The translations under genes and the position numbers were made by a program. A stretch of DNA of 64,000 bases from Microbacterium foliorum (GTDB taxonomy: Bacteria > Actinomycetota > Actinomycetes > Actinomycetales > Microbacteriaceae): contig NZ_CP031425.1 in assembly GCF_003367705.1 (NCBI RefSeq), forward strand, positions 1,798,001-1,862,000, written 5' to 3'. This document shows, in pieces, positions 8,837 to 22,030 of the stretch (positions are counted from its first letter, which is position 1; each line of letters starts with the position of its first letter). Below the pieces are notes generated by a model, which made no database searches, had not been told where the DNA came from, and saw only the letters and a program-made list of their open reading frames with translations.

Positions 8837-10792
8837 TCAGAGCTCTGGGTCGAGGATATCGAGGCGAACCGAGAGCGCGCTCCGAGTGGACTTGCCCTTG
8901 CCCCTGCGCGCACTGACAGCCTCGGCGACCACGGCTGCGCGGAGGGTCGACGCCACTCGCTGTCCGGCGCCGTAATCGAAGCGGACCAGCGCACGCACGC
9001 GCGGCGGGTAGTCGTCGGACTCGATCGGCACCGGACCGAGCACGGCATCGGGAGGCAGAGCGAGATCGTGCAGAGAAGCCAGCCCGCGGGCCACCGCGGC
9101 GACCGTGCCCTCGACGAGCGCCACCCGCGCGGCCGGCGGCATGTGCAGCGGAGCGCGCTCGGCGAGTTCGGCGCGCGCGAAACCGGAGTGGTTCCAGGTC
9201 GCGAGTGCTCGGGCGATGCCGCCGTCGACGCCCACCAGATGGATCGGAGCGCCGGGGGCGGCCAGGGCGGCGGCGTTCGACCACCACCGCAGGCACGCCT
9301 CGCCGATGCGCAGGTCCGGTGCCTGCAGCATCCGCGGTCCGTCGAGCAGCACCACCGCCCGGTATCCGCCCTCTGCGAGAGGTTCGGCTCCCCTGGTCGC
9401 GACGATGAGGGACGGCTTGTCGGCGACGTGCTCGACGGGGTGCGCGCTGTCGGCCACGATCACCCGGATTCCGGGGAAGGCCTTGCCCAACTCGTCGGCC
9501 GTGCGCTCGCTGCCCGAGGAGGCCAGGCGCAGCTTCGTCGAGGAGCAGGCCGGGCATGCCCACGCACGGGCACCGCGACCGCACCATGCGCAGACGGGCA
9601 CGGCCCCGCGGTGGGTGGCTCCCAGCGGTCCACCGCAGTGTGCGCAGCGCGCGGGTGCACGGCAGTCGGCGCACACCAGTGACGGGGAGAAACCCGGGCG
9701 CGACACCTGCACCAGCACGGGCCCATCGGCGGCGGCGTTGCGTGCGGAGAGGAACGCCGAGGACGGCATCCGCTGGGCTGTGGGGGCGTCCATCTCCTGC
9801 GGCGTGCTGAGCACGACGCGCGGGAGCACACGGCGTGTCGCCCGCACGTCGTGCAGGTACCCGTGCGCGACGAGCCGCTCCACATCGGTCGTGCGCGTGT
9901 GACCGGCGTACACCAGCGCGGAATCCTCCTGCTCCTGGCGCAGGAGCGCGGCGTCGCGGGCGTTGATGTAGGGGGCGAGCGGTTCGCCGAGCAGCGGATC
10001 GCCGTCGTCCCAGACCGCGACGAGACCTGCCTGCACCGGCGCGTACACGGCCGAGCGATTGCCCACCACGATGCACGGCGCGTCCTCGAGCGTGCGCAGG
10101 AACGAGCGGTAGCGATCGGGATTCGTCAGTCGCGAATCGTGCCGCACCACCGCTTCGGCCGGAGCGAGCACCTCGAGCGCCGCGAGCAGGCGATCCAGGT
10201 CGCGGTGGTCCGGCACCACCAGCACACTCGATCGGCCCGCCGCGAGCGTGTGCACCGCCGCTGCCGCGAGCAGCGCGGCCCAGCCCTGCACCCCCTCGCG
10301 GGAGACCGGCACCGCCTCGACCGCCGCACGACCGGACTCGTCGAGGACTGCGGTGAGTCCGTCGTACTCGTCGATGACCCGGGCGGCCGCCGCCTGCTGC
10401 GCGTCTGTGGGGACCGGCACCGGGGCATCGGCCGTCCAGGCCTTCTCGACGCGCACCTGGCGCTTGGGGATCACGAGTCGCAGCACGTCGGAGGCGGAAC
10501 CCGCCGCGCGGTCCGCCGCGCGCCGCGCGAGGCGGTACAGGCGCGAGGGCAGGACGGGCACCGTCGACACGACGCTGTCGGCCTCGGACAGCGGACGATC
10601 GGCGTCGTCTTCGGTGTCGAGCTCGATGACGTACCCGTCGACCACGCGACCCGCGGTGCGCAGCGGCACACGGACCCGCACACCGAGCGGCACCTCACCC
10701 AGCTCGGTGGGCAGGGCGTAGTCGAACAGCCGATCGAGCTGCGGCAGCGGGGAGTCCAGGAGAACGCGGGCGATGCGCCGGCTCTCGGTCAT
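8837..10792 (-). CDS. priA: primosomal protein N' (PriA), helicase-degenerate type
   Basis: 651 residues. Expected PriA layout: DNA-binding N-terminal domain (about 1-110), a RecA-like region, and a zinc region with paired cysteines CADCRAPARCAHCGGP and CAWCGRGARAWACPACSS. The Walker A loop is not recognisable, and the DEXH box is replaced by WDDGD. This fits the actinobacterial PriA relatives thought to lack ATP-driven helicase activity, so it probably loads replication proteins without unwinding DNA. The ATG at 10792 is the first clear start, 28 nt after the metK stop; the ribosome site is weak. Confidence 0.9.
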   Translation of the reverse strand: MTESRRIARVLLDSPLPQLDRLFDYALPTELGEVPLGVRVRVPLRTAGRVVDGYVIELDTEDDADRPLSEADSVVSTVPVLPSRLYRLARRAADRAAGSASDVLRLVIPKRQVRVEKAWTADAPVPVPTDAQQAAAARVIDEYDGLTAVLDESGRAAVEAVPVSREGVQGWAALLAAAAVHTLAAGRSSVLVVPDHRDLDRLLAALEVLAPAEAVVRHDSRLTNPDRYRSFLRTLEDAPCIVVGNRSAVYAPVQAGLVAVWDDGDPLLGEPLAPYINARDAALLRQEQEDSALVYAGHTRTTDVERLVAHGYLHDVRATRRVLPRVVLSTPQEMDAPTAQRMPSSAFLSARNAAADGPVLVQVSRPGFSPSLVCADCRAPARCAHCGGPLGATHRGAVPVCAWCGRGARAWACPACSSTKLRLASSGSERTADELGKAFPGIRVIVADSAHPVEHVADKPSLIVATRGAEPLAEGGYRAVVLLDGPRMLQAPDLRIGEACLRWWSNAAALAAPGAPIHLVGVDGGIARALATWNHSGFARAELAERAPLHMPPAARVALVEGTVAAVARGLASLHDLALPPDAVLGPVPIESDDYPPRVRALVRFDYGAGQRVASTLRAAVVAEAVSARRGKGKSTRSALSVRLDILDPEL

Positions 10793-10820
10793 GAGCGCGG
10801 GGGTGCCATCGGGCCGCCCC

Positions 10821-12014
10821 TCAGAGGCCCGCAGCGCGACGAAGCTCCTCGGCGCGGTCGGTGCGCTCCCACGTGAAGTCGGGGAGGTCGCGACCGAAGT
10901 GGCCGTATGCCGCTGTCTGCGCGTAGATCGGGCGCAGCAGGTCGAGCTGATCGATGATCGCCTGGGGCCGGAGGTCGAACACCTCATCGATCGCGCGGGT
11001 GATGGCCTCGTCCGACACCTTTCCGGTGCCGAAGGTCTCGACGTACAGTCCCACGGGTCGGGCGACGCCGATGGCGTAGGCGACCTGCACCTCGAGGCGA
11101 TCGGCGAGTCCCGCGGCGACGGCGTTCTTGGCGACCCACCGCGTGGCGTAGGCGCCCGAGCGGTCGACCTTCGACGGATCCTTGCCGCTGAACGCCCCGC
11201 CGCCGTGACGGGCGGCGCCGCCGTAGGTGTCGATGATGATCTTGCGTCCGGTGAGACCCGCGTCGCCCTTCGGGCCGCCGGTCACGAACGGGCCTGCGGG
11301 GTTGATGTAGTAGGTGACGTCGTCGAGATCGAGTCCGGTCGTCGCGAGGATCGGGTCGATGACGTGCTCCCGCACCTGCGCCTTGATCTCGTCCTGCGAG
11401 ATGTCGGGGTGGTGCTGCGTCGAGAGCACCACCGCGTCGACGGTCTTCGGGGTGAAGCCCTCGTATCCGAGGGTGACCTGCGTCTTGCCGTCGGGGCGCA
11501 GGAAGCCGAGCGCACCGGAGCGGCGCACCTCGGCGAGCCGCTCGGCGATGCGGTGGGCGGTCCAGGCCGCCATCGGCATCAGCTGCGGCGTCTCGTTGGT
11601 GGCGAACCCGAACATGATGCCCTGGTCGCCCGCCCCCAGTCCGTCGAGCGGATCGACGGACGAGCCGTCGCGATGCTCCTGAGCGCTGTCGACCCCGTGG
11701 GCGATGTCGGTGGACTGCTCCCCCACCGAGATGCTCACACCGCACGAATCCCCGTCGAAGCCGGTGTCGCTCGACGTGTAGCCGATGCGATTGACGACCT
11801 GACGGACGATCGTCGGGATGTCGACGTACGCCTCGGTGCGGATCTCACCCGCGACGTGCACGAGCCCCGTGGTGACGAGGGTCTCGACGGCGACGCGGGA
11901 GCCGGGGTCCTTCGCGAGGAGGCCGTCGAGGATGCTGTCCGAGATCTGGTCGCAGATCTTGTCGGGGTGCCCCTCGGTGACGGACTCGGACGTGAACAGA
12001 CGCAGCGCGCTCAT
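10821..12014 (-). CDS. metK: S-adenosylmethionine synthetase
   Basis: Makes SAM from ATP and methionine; SAM feeds RsmB, CysG and many other methylases. 397 residues with the ATP/methionine motifs [25 protein letters not shown] and [20 protein letters not shown]. The start ATG at 12014 has a GGAG site. A 91-nt gap with a strong hairpin separates it from rpoZ upstream, and no SAM riboswitch is seen there. Confidence 0.97.
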   Translation of the reverse strand: MSALRLFTSESVTEGHPDKICDQISDSILDGLLAKDPGSRVAVETLVTTGLVHVAGEIRTEAYVDIPTIVRQVVNRIGYTSSDTGFDGDSCGVSISVGEQSTDIAHGVDSAQEHRDGSSVDPLDGLGAGDQGIMFGFATNETPQLMPMAAWTAHRIAERLAEVRRSGALGFLRPDGKTQVTLGYEGFTPKTVDAVVLSTQHHPDISQDEIKAQVREHVIDPILATTGLDLDDVTYYINPAGPFVTGGPKGDAGLTGRKIIIDTYGGAARHGGGAFSGKDPSKVDRSGAYATRWVAKNAVAAGLADRLEVQVAYAIGVARPVGLYVETFGTGKVSDEAITRAIDEVFDLRPQAIIDQLDLLRPIYAQTAAYGHFGRDLPDFTWERTDRAEELRRAAGL

Positions 12015-12063
12015 CGGGGCTCCAGAACGGATCGGGCAGACGGGAGGGGGTGATCCCATGATG

Positions 12064-12097
12064 GACCGCACCGCCGACATCGGTCGGCGGTGCGGTC
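12064..12097 (-). terminator. 15-bp perfect hairpin between rpoZ and metK
   Basis: A perfect 15-bp inverted repeat (GACCGCACCGCCGAC with its complement) around a 4-nt ATCG loop, starting 9 nt past the rpoZ stop. There is no T-run after it on the minus strand, which is common for actinobacterial terminators. It probably ends or attenuates rpoZ transcription before metK. Confidence 0.65.
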
Positions 12098-12105
12098 ATC
12101 GGACG

Positions 12106-12363
12106 TCACTCGGCGTGACGGAGGCGCAGCTTGTCTTCGTTGATCTCGTGCAGGGCGATGGTGAGCGGCTTGTCCTCGACGGACGAGTCGACCAGCGGGC
12201 CCACGTTGTCGAACAGGTTGCCCTCGTGGAGGTCGGAGTAGTAGTCGTTGATCTGGCGCGCGCGCTTGGCGGCGTAGATCACGAGCTCGTACTTCGAGTC
12301 GACGCGGTCGAGCAGGTTGTCGATGGGGGGATCGATGATGCCGTTGGTGTGGTGTCCGGCCAT
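12106..12363 (-). CDS. rpoZ: RNA polymerase omega subunit
   Basis: 85 residues; helps assemble and stabilise RNA polymerase by clamping the beta' subunit. The omega signature is seen in [24 protein letters not shown] (residues 17-40). A good ribosome site (AGGAGG) precedes the ATG. It lies 108 nt after gmk, the usual gmk-rpoZ-metK order of actinobacteria. Confidence 0.97.
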   Translation of the reverse strand: MAGHHTNGIIDPPIDNLLDRVDSKYELVIYAAKRARQINDYYSDLHEGNLFDNVGPLVDSSVEDKPLTIALHEINEDKLRLRHAE

Positions 12364-12423
12364 GGTGGGACCTCCTGATCAGGCGACGGGATCGTCGCGA
12401 AGACGGTGAAGCAGGCGCGCGAT

Positions 12424-12444
12424 CCTTCGACGGGCTCAGGGACC
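12424..12444. repeat. REP-like intergenic motif (CCTTCGACGGGCTCAGGGAC)
   Basis: In the gmk-rpoZ gap the plus strand reads CCTTCGACGGGCTCAGGGAC followed by C. Variants of this string recur between genes in many high-GC actinobacterial genomes, from memory. I see no second full copy in this window. It sits in the leader of rpoZ, so if transcribed it would be in the mRNA. Confidence 0.45.
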
Positions 12445-12471
12445 GGATGTGGCAGGATCCCCGAAATCGTG

Positions 12472-13380
12472 TCAGCGCGCAGAGCTCAGAGACAATTCTA
12501 CGACCTCGGCGGCGGCAGCGGCGACGTCCTCGTTCACGATGAGGTGGTCGAACTCGTTCTGCGCGGCCAATTCGACCTTCGCCGTGCGCAGTCGACGCGC
12601 CCGTTCCTCGGCCCCCTCGGTGCCGCGACCGACCAGTCGCTGCACGAGTTCGTCCCAGGTCGGCGGCAGCAGGAAGATGAGCGTCGCCGCCGGTTCGGCA
12701 CGGCGGACCTGGCGCGCGCCCTGCAGGTCGATCTCGAGCAGCACCGTCCTGCCCTCGGCCAGAGCGGCGTCGATCGGCGCACGCGGCGTGCCGTAGCGCG
12801 ACCGGTTGTGCACCACGGCGTACTCGAGCAGCTCGTCCTGCTCGATCAGCCGATCGAACTCGGCGTCGTCCACGAAGTAGTAGTGCACGCCGTCGATCTC
12901 CCCCGGGCGCGGCGCCCTGGTCGTCGCCGAGACGGAGAGGTGGATCTCGGGGTTGTGCTCGCGGATGTGGGCCGCGACCGTGCCCTTGCCGACTGCGGTG
13001 GGGCCGGCGAGCACGAGCAGCCGACTGCGCGCGCCCCGGGGCTCGGTGACGGGGAAGCGCGTGTCCAGCCATGCGGTCAGCGCGGCGCGCTGACGCACGC
13101 CGAGGCCGCCGAGGCGCTTGACCGACGAGATGTGCAGCTCGTCGAGGATGCGATCGCGCTTACCCGCGCCGATCGCCGGGAGGGCGAGCAGGAAGTCGGT
13201 GATCCGCAGGGACCCCTCGACGGAATCCGGATCCGCCGTCGCACGCCGCAGCACGGTCTGCGGCGTGACGACCCGCGTGGTCAGGTCGCGTTTGAGCGAT
13301 GCACGGGCGCGTCGTCGCTCGACCGCTTTGCGCGCGGCGGCCGCACGGTCGACCTCGGGAACCGGACGAGACTCAGCCAC
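12472..13380 (-). CDS. gmk: fused actinobacterial IHF (mIHF) domain - guanylate kinase
   Basis: 302 residues with two parts. Residues about 15-110 match the mycobacterial-type integration host factor: LLALPAIGAGKRDRILDELH and SSVKRLGGLGVRQRAAL are its helix-two-turn-helix core. Residues about 118-302 are guanylate kinase (GMP to GDP), with P-loop GPTAVGKGTV and SATTRAPRPGEIDGVHYYF. In most actinobacteria mihF is a separate gene just upstream of gmk. The start is GTG at 13380, overlapping the pyrF stop by 8 nt, with GGGAGG 7 nt upstream. Starting at the kinase alone would leave a long coding stretch unexplained. Confidence 0.9.
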   Translation of the reverse strand: MAESRPVPEVDRAAAARKAVERRRARASLKRDLTTRVVTPQTVLRRATADPDSVEGSLRITDFLLALPAIGAGKRDRILDELHISSVKRLGGLGVRQRAALTAWLDTRFPVTEPRGARSRLLVLAGPTAVGKGTVAAHIREHNPEIHLSVSATTRAPRPGEIDGVHYYFVDDAEFDRLIEQDELLEYAVVHNRSRYGTPRAPIDAALAEGRTVLLEIDLQGARQVRRAEPAATLIFLLPPTWDELVQRLVGRGTEGAEERARRLRTAKVELAAQNEFDHLIVNEDVAAAAAEVVELSLSSAR

Positions 13381-14214
13381 GGCCGACCTCCCTGTATTCT
13401 GCGACGCGCGCGTCGATGGCTGCGGCGAGGCCCGACGGCCCGGCCGAGAGGATGCTGCGACTCTCACTCGCGAGGACCGCGCCGCTCATGCTCCCGAAAC
13501 GGCGATGCAGATCGGACGGCGTCGCCCCCTGCGTGCCGAAGCCCGGAGCGAGGATCGGCGCGAACGGGGCGAACGCCGCGATGCCGGCATCCGTCCAGTC
13601 CACCGTGGCTCCGATCACGAAGCCGAAGCTGCCCCACTCCCCCGCGCCGGCGTGCTCGGCGTTGCGGGCGGAGACGACCGAGACGATGTCGGCGGACACC
13701 GCACGACCCGTCTCCGAGACCGAGCGCTGCAGCGTCTCCGCTTCGGGATTGCTCGTCGCGGCGAGCACGAACAGGCCCTTCCCGTGCTCCTGTGCGAGCG
13801 AGAAGGCGCCGTCGAGGGCACCGACCCCGAGGAACGGATTGACCGTGAGGGCGTCCGCTTCGAGAGGTGAGCCCGGCGTCAGCCAGGCCTGGGCGTACGC
13901 GTCCATGGTGGTGCCGATGTCGCCGCGCTTCGCGTCCGCGATCACGACCAGCCCCGCCGCACGTGCGGCGGCCAGCACCTCCTCGAGCGCGGCGAAGCCC
14001 GCCGAGCCGAAGCGCTCGAAGAACGACACCTGCGGCTTGACGACACCGACGCGGCCGGCCGCCGCCTCGACGGTCCTCAGCCCGAACTCCCGCGTGCCGG
14101 AGGCGTCGTCGGCGAGGCCCCACGCCGCGAGGAGCGCTGCATGCGGGTCGATGCCCACGCACAGCGGTCCTCGCGCGGCGAGGGTCGTGCGGATGCGTTC
14201 GCCGAAGCGGGTGC

Positions 14215-14218
<4 letters not shown>
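13373..14218 (-). CDS. pyrF: orotidine 5'-phosphate decarboxylase (type 2)
   Basis: Last step of UMP synthesis. 281 residues, the longer type common in actinobacteria and mycobacteria. The catalytic lysine motif is [21 protein letters not shown] lies near the N-terminus. It starts with GTG overlapping the carB stop (GTGA) and ends overlapping the mIHF-gmk start. Confidence 0.96.
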
Positions 14219-17501
<3,283 letters not shown>

Positions 17502-17502
<1 letters not shown>

Positions 17503-18647
17503 TACTTGGCGTCCTTCTGGGTGTCGACGACCATGTCGCGGAATCGGTCGAAGAGGTAGTTGGCGTCGTGGGGGCCTGCGGCCGCCTCCGGGTGGTACTG
17601 CACGGAGAACGCGGGGATGTCGAGCGCGCGGAGACCCTCGACGACGCGGTCGTTCAGACCGACATGGCTGACCTCGACCTTGCCGTAGCCGTTCGGGCTG
17701 TCGAAGGAGCCCTCCAACGGAGCCTCGACGGCGAAGCCGTGGTTGTGCGCGGTGATCTCGACCCGCCCTGTCGACTTGTCGAGCACGGGCTGGTTGATGC
17801 CGCGGTGCCCGAACGGCAGCTTGTACGTGCCGAGCCCGAGCGCACGACCGAGCAGCTGGTTGCCGAAGCAGATGCCGAAGAACGGCAGCCCGTCATCGAG
17901 CACCGCACGCAGCAGTTCGACGTGGTCGCCCGAGGCCGCGGGATCTCCGGGGCCGTTGGAGTAGAACACCGCGACGGGGTCGATCGCGCGGATGCCGTCG
18001 ATCGTGACGTCCTGAGGAAGCACGTGCACCTCGAAACCGCGGGCGGCGAGGTTGTCGATCGTCGCCTGCTTGACGCCGAGGTCGAGCACGGCGAGGTTGC
18101 CGACCTTCTCGCCCACCGCCGGCGTCACCTCCGCGACCTCGACCGAGACCTGCGCCGAGAGATTGCGGCCGGCCATCTGCGGTGCTTCGCGCACGATGCG
18201 CAGCTGCTCCTCGGCGTCGGTCTTCGCCGCGTCTCCCGAGAAGATGCCGCCGCGCATCGAACCCGCGGCGCGGATGTGGCGGGTGACCGACCTGGTGTCG
18301 ATGCCGCTGATGCCGACGATCGCGTCCTGCACGAGCACCTCGTCGAGCGACGCGTTCGCGCGCCAGTTCGACACCACCCGTGAGGGATCGCGCACGATGT
18401 ATCCGGCCACCCAGATGCGCCGGGACTCGGTGTCCTCGTCGTTCATGCCGGTGTTGCCGATGTGAGGCGCCGTCTGCAGCACGATCTGGCCTGCGTACGA
18501 GGGGTCGGTGAGCGTCTCCTGGTAACCGGACATGCCGGTGGCGAAGACGACCTCGCCGAGCGTGGTTCCGAGCGCGCCGTACGCGCGTCCGACGTGGCGG
18601 GTCCCGTCTTCGAGGACGAGGACGGCGGGTTCGGGGAGGGCTGTCAT
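17502..18647 (-). CDS. carA: carbamoyl-phosphate synthase small (glutaminase) subunit
   Basis: 381 residues. The N-terminal CPSase small domain ([20 protein letters not shown] onward) is followed by a class I glutamine amidotransferase domain with the nucleophile in [14 protein letters not shown] and the His/Glu pair in [13 protein letters not shown]. It supplies ammonia to CarB. The ATG at 18647 overlaps the stop of the upstream membrane protein gene (ATGA). Confidence 0.97.
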
Positions 18648-19171
18648 GACGTTGCTCCTGTGTCGTCGGCGGCGGTGTCGTCCGTGGCGGGGACGAGTCG
18701 CTGCAGTTCTGCGATGAAGTTCTGGGGATCCCCGTCGGTGAGACGGAGGTAGGAATCGACGGGTGTGCCGTCGTCGGCGTTCCACGAGACGCGCACCAGG
18801 CCGCCGGGCTCGACCACGCGATCGATCGTGACGGTCGCACGGTCGACGCCGATGAGGCGCGAGGCACCGAGGAAGACCGTCGGCGCTCCGTCGAGGCAGA
18901 GGGCCAGGCCGCGGTCGGTGATCGCGGCCTCACCCCGCGCCCGGTAGGTCAGCGGGCGGACGGCCAGTCTCTCCAGCGGCTGCTCGTGCCGGGTCGTCGA
19001 GACGTAGAGCACCTCGCGCCGGTCGAGGACCTCCGCGTGCTCGGGAACCCCGAGCGGCGCCGCGAGACCCGAATCTCGTCGGAGTCGTCGTCGCCACGCG
19101 AAGAACATCGCGGCGAGGACGAAGACGGCCAGCCCGATCATGATCGCGATGGCGAGATCCCTGGGGATCAT
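18644..19171 (-). CDS. PH-like membrane protein of the pyrimidine operon
   Basis: 175 residues: one N-terminal membrane helix (about 7-25, [19 protein letters not shown]), a basic stop-transfer stretch, then a soluble beta-rich domain (about 50-165) that looks PH-like. It sits between pyrC and carA with 4-nt overlaps on both sides. The same placement is seen in other actinobacterial pyr operons; no function is known. Coupling suggests a role at the membrane linked to pyrimidine supply, but that is inference. Confidence 0.75.
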   Translation of the reverse strand: MIPRDLAIAIMIGLAVFVLAAMFFAWRRRLRRDSGLAAPLGVPEHAEVLDRREVLYVSTTRHEQPLERLAVRPLTYRARGEAAITDRGLALCLDGAPTVFLGASRLIGVDRATVTIDRVVEPGGLVRVSWNADDGTPVDSYLRLTDGDPQNFIAELQRLVPATDDTAADDTGATS

Positions 19172-20472
19172 GCGCGCAGCTCCTCGACCACGGCCCCGCC
19201 GTCGACCGTCAGCAGTCCGCCGTGCACGGTGTACTCGACGCGACCGGGCAGGTCGCGACCGAGGTACGGCGAGTTCACGCTGCGCCCGTGGAGGTCGGAC
19301 TCGGTGAAGACCCCGGCGACGGATGCGTCATACAGAGCGATGTGCGCCGGGGCGCCGACCTCGAGGGGGGTTCCGTGGCCCGAGAGGCGGCCGATGCGGG
19401 CGGGGGTCGCGCTCATCACGCGCGCGACGTCCTCCCAGCCGATCAGCCCGGTCTCGACCATCGACCGGTGCACGACCCGCAGGGCGCTCTCGAGGCCCAC
19501 CATGCCGTTCGCCGCCGCCTGCCACTCGCACGCCTTGCTCTCGCTGGGGTGCGGTGCGTGGTCCGTCGCGACGATGTCGATCGTGCCGTCGGCGAGGCCC
19601 TCGCGCACGGCGAGCACATCCTCCTCGCGGCGCAGCGGCGGGTTGACCTTATAGCGCGCGTCGTAGCCGCGCACCAGCTCGTCGGTCAGCAGCAGGTGGT
19701 GGGGGGTGACCTCGGCGGTGACGTCGATGCCGCGCTTCTTGGCCCAGCGGATGATGTCCACGGATCCGGCGGTCGACAGATGGCAGACGTGCAGACGCGA
19801 GCCGACATGCTCCGCCAGCAGCACGTCGCGGGCGATGATCGACTCCTCGGCGACGGCCGGCCAGCCGGCGAGCCCCAGTTCGGCCGATACGGTGCCCTCG
19901 TTCATCTGGGCGCCCTCGGTGAGACGCGGATCCTGCGCGTGCTGCGCGATGACTCCGCCGAACGACTTCACGTACTCCAGCGCGCGACGCATGATGAGCG
20001 GGTCGAACACGCAGAACCCGTCGTCGCTGAACACCCGCACTCGGGCGCGGGAGGTGGCCATGGCGCCCAGCTCGGCGAGCCGTTCGCCCTTCTGGCCCAC
20101 GGTGACGGCGCCGATCGGCTGGACTGTGGCATAGCCTGCGGCCTCGCCGAGGGCGAGTTCCTGCTCGACGACGCCCGCCGTGTCGGCCACCGGCGAGGTG
20201 TTCGGCATCGCGAACACCGCGGTGAAGCCGCCGGAGGCGGCGGCGCGGGTTCCGGTGAGGATCGTCTCGGACGCCTCGTATCCGGGTTCGCGCAGATGCG
20301 TGTGCAGGTCGACCAGCCCGGGGAGCGCGATGAGCCCCGCAGCGTCGACGACTCGAGCGCCGGAGCGCGAGAGCGAGGTGCCGATCTCGGCGATCACGCC
20401 GTTCTCGACGATGATGTCGGCGCTCTCCGCGCCGAGAAGCCGTGCGCCGGTGATGACGAGGGTCTCGTTCAC
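19168..20472 (-). CDS. pyrC: dihydroorotase
   Basis: Cyclises carbamoyl aspartate to dihydroorotate. 434 residues, amidohydrolase fold. Zinc ligands are seen in [10 protein letters not shown] and later in the DHAPH motif; the N-terminal beta part begins [13 protein letters not shown]. It starts with GTG overlapping the pyrB stop. Dihydroorotate dehydrogenase (pyrD) and pyrE are not in this operon. Confidence 0.97.
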   Translation of the reverse strand: MNETLVITGARLLGAESADIIVENGVIAEIGTSLSRSGARVVDAAGLIALPGLVDLHTHLREPGYEASETILTGTRAAASGGFTAVFAMPNTSPVADTAGVVEQELALGEAAGYATVQPIGAVTVGQKGERLAELGAMATSRARVRVFSDDGFCVFDPLIMRRALEYVKSFGGVIAQHAQDPRLTEGAQMNEGTVSAELGLAGWPAVAEESIIARDVLLAEHVGSRLHVCHLSTAGSVDIIRWAKKRGIDVTAEVTPHHLLLTDELVRGYDARYKVNPPLRREEDVLAVREGLADGTIDIVATDHAPHPSESKACEWQAAANGMVGLESALRVVHRSMVETGLIGWEDVARVMSATPARIGRLSGHGTPLEVGAPAHIALYDASVAGVFTESDLHGRSVNSPYLGRDLPGRVEYTVHGGLLTVDGGAVVEELRA

Positions 20473-21434
20473 TGGTCTCCCCCTCGTTCGTCGTCTCGTT
20501 CTCCTGCCAGAAGCAGGTACAGCACCGCCATCCGGACGGACACCCCGTTCGTCACCTGTTCGAGCACGGTGGACCGTGGCGAATCGGCGGCTTCCGAGGA
20601 GATCTCCAACCCGCGGTTCATGGGTCCGGGGTGCATCACAATGCTACCGTCCGGCAGACCGGCCACTCGCCGTGCGTCGAGACCCCACCGCCGGGAATAC
20701 TCCCGCTCAGTCGGGAAATACGCGGCGTTCATCCGCTCCAGCTGGATGCGCAGCATCATGACCGCATCCGGCGACTCGGCGAGGGCCTCGTCGAGGTCGT
20801 AGACGACCTTCGCGGGCCACAGCGACACGTTCTGCGGCACGAGCGTGGGAGGTGACACCAGCGTGACCTGCGCGCCGAGGGTGGCGAGCAGCCACACGTT
20901 CGAGCGGGCGACACGGGAGTGCAGCACGTCGCCGACGATCACGACCCGGACACCGCTGAGGTCGCGCCCCCGGCTCTGCGCGCCGAAGCGGCGCTTGCGG
21001 ATCGTGAAGGCATCCAGCAGAGCCTGGGTCGGATGCTCGTGCGTGCCGTCTCCGGCGTTGACGACCCCGGCCGAGATCCAACCGCTGGTGGCGAGGGTCT
21101 GCGGAGCCCCGGACGCGGGGTGGCGGATCACGACGGCATCGGCGCCCATCGCCTGCAGGGTCTGGGCGGTGTCCTTCAGGCTCTCGCCCTTGGAGACGCT
21201 CGAGCCCTTGGCCGCGAAGTTGATCACATCGGCCGAGAGGCGCTTGGCGGCGGCCTCGAACGAGATGCGCGTGCGGGTGGAGTCCTCGAAGAAGAGGTTC
21301 ACCACGGTCTTGCCGCGCAGCGTCGGGAGCTTCTTGACCTCGCGCGACTGCGTGTCCGACATGTCCTCGGCGACATCGAGGATGCGCAGTGCGGTCGCGC
21401 GGTCGAGGGTGCGGGTGTCGAGGAGGTGTCTCAT
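20469..21434 (-). CDS. pyrB: aspartate carbamoyltransferase catalytic subunit
   Basis: Commits carbamoyl phosphate to pyrimidines by transfer to aspartate. 321 residues. The carbamoyl phosphate loop [11 protein letters not shown] and the [12 protein letters not shown] motif are present. No regulatory PyrI chain follows, as in other gram-positives, where control passes through PyrR. The ATG overlaps the pyrR stop (ATGA). Confidence 0.97.
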   Translation of the reverse strand: MRHLLDTRTLDRATALRILDVAEDMSDTQSREVKKLPTLRGKTVVNLFFEDSTRTRISFEAAAKRLSADVINFAAKGSSVSKGESLKDTAQTLQAMGADAVVIRHPASGAPQTLATSGWISAGVVNAGDGTHEHPTQALLDAFTIRKRRFGAQSRGRDLSGVRVVIVGDVLHSRVARSNVWLLATLGAQVTLVSPPTLVPQNVSLWPAKVVYDLDEALAESPDAVMMLRIQLERMNAAYFPTEREYSRRWGLDARRVAGLPDGSIVMHPGPMNRGLEISSEAADSPRSTVLEQVTNGVSVRMAVLYLLLAGERDDERGGDQ

Positions 21435-21961
21435 GCCTCGATCGTCACCTCCTCGGTCCCGTCGTCCTCGGCCAGGCGCACGTTGACACGCTCCTGCCGG
21501 GACGAGGGGATGTTCTTGCCGACGAAATCCGGACGGATCGGCAGCTCGCGGTGTCCTCGGTCGACGAGGATCGCGAGACGCACCGCGGCGGGGCGTCCGA
21601 TCGACTGCAGCGCATCGAGGGCCGCGCGGATGCTGCGGCCGGAGAACAGCACGTCGTCCACGAGCACGACGGTCCTGCCGTCGATGCCCCCGGCGGGGAT
21701 CGCGGTCGGACGGGGCGATCTGGTCGGCTGCGATGCGAGATCGTCGCGGAACAGCGTCACATCCAGCGCGCCGACCGGCACGGTCGTCTGCGCGATCTCG
21801 CCGATGGCGGCGGCGAGGCGGTGGGCGAGTGTGACGCCGCGGGTCGGAATTCCCAGCAGGACGAGGTTCTCAGCCCCTCGGTTGGATTCGAGGATCTCGT
21901 GCGCGATACGGGTCAGAGCCCGCGAGATATCGGCTTCGTGCAAGACGGTGCGTGCACTCAT
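21431..21961 (-). CDS. pyrR: PyrR: pyr operon regulator / uracil phosphoribosyltransferase
   Basis: 176 residues, type I PRTase fold with the PRPP loop [19 protein letters not shown]. It is an RNA-binding regulator that senses UMP/UTP and has weak uracil phosphoribosyltransferase activity. I start at ATG 21961 ([12 protein letters not shown]) because AAGGGAG stands at good spacing; a GTG at 21985 would add eight residues, mostly Arg, and lies inside the regulatory hairpin. First gene of the pyr operon. Confidence 0.95.
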   Translation of the reverse strand: MSARTVLHEADISRALTRIAHEILESNRGAENLVLLGIPTRGVTLAHRLAAAIGEIAQTTVPVGALDVTLFRDDLASQPTRSPRPTAIPAGGIDGRTVVLVDDVLFSGRSIRAALDALQSIGRPAAVRLAILVDRGHRELPIRPDFVGKNIPSSRQERVNVRLAEDDGTEEVTIEA

Positions 21962-21970
21962 CAGCCGCTC

Positions 21971-22001
21971 CCTTCTCCGCCTCACAGGACGGTGTTAAAG
22001 G
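21971..22001 (-). promoter_or_regulatory. PyrR-binding RNA hairpin over the pyrR ribosome site
   Basis: The minus-strand leader reads CCTTTAACACCGTCCTGTGA then GGCGGAGAAGG: an outer stem (CCTT with AAGG) and an upper stem holding the loop TCCTGTGAGGC, close to the PyrR-binding consensus TCCnGnGAGGC. The AAGG arm is also the start of the pyrR ribosome site, and the site lies 9 nt upstream of the ATG. No terminator follows, so PyrR-UMP would block translation, as reported for mycobacteria. A candidate -10 TAGACT is at 22017-22022. Confidence 0.75.
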
Positions 22002-22030
22002 TTGCTTGATGCCCCCAGTCTAGCGTGACC

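Noticed and set aside
12015..12105. Possible SAM riboswitch before metK
   Set aside because: Only a simple perfect hairpin is present, with no conserved SAM aptamer core.
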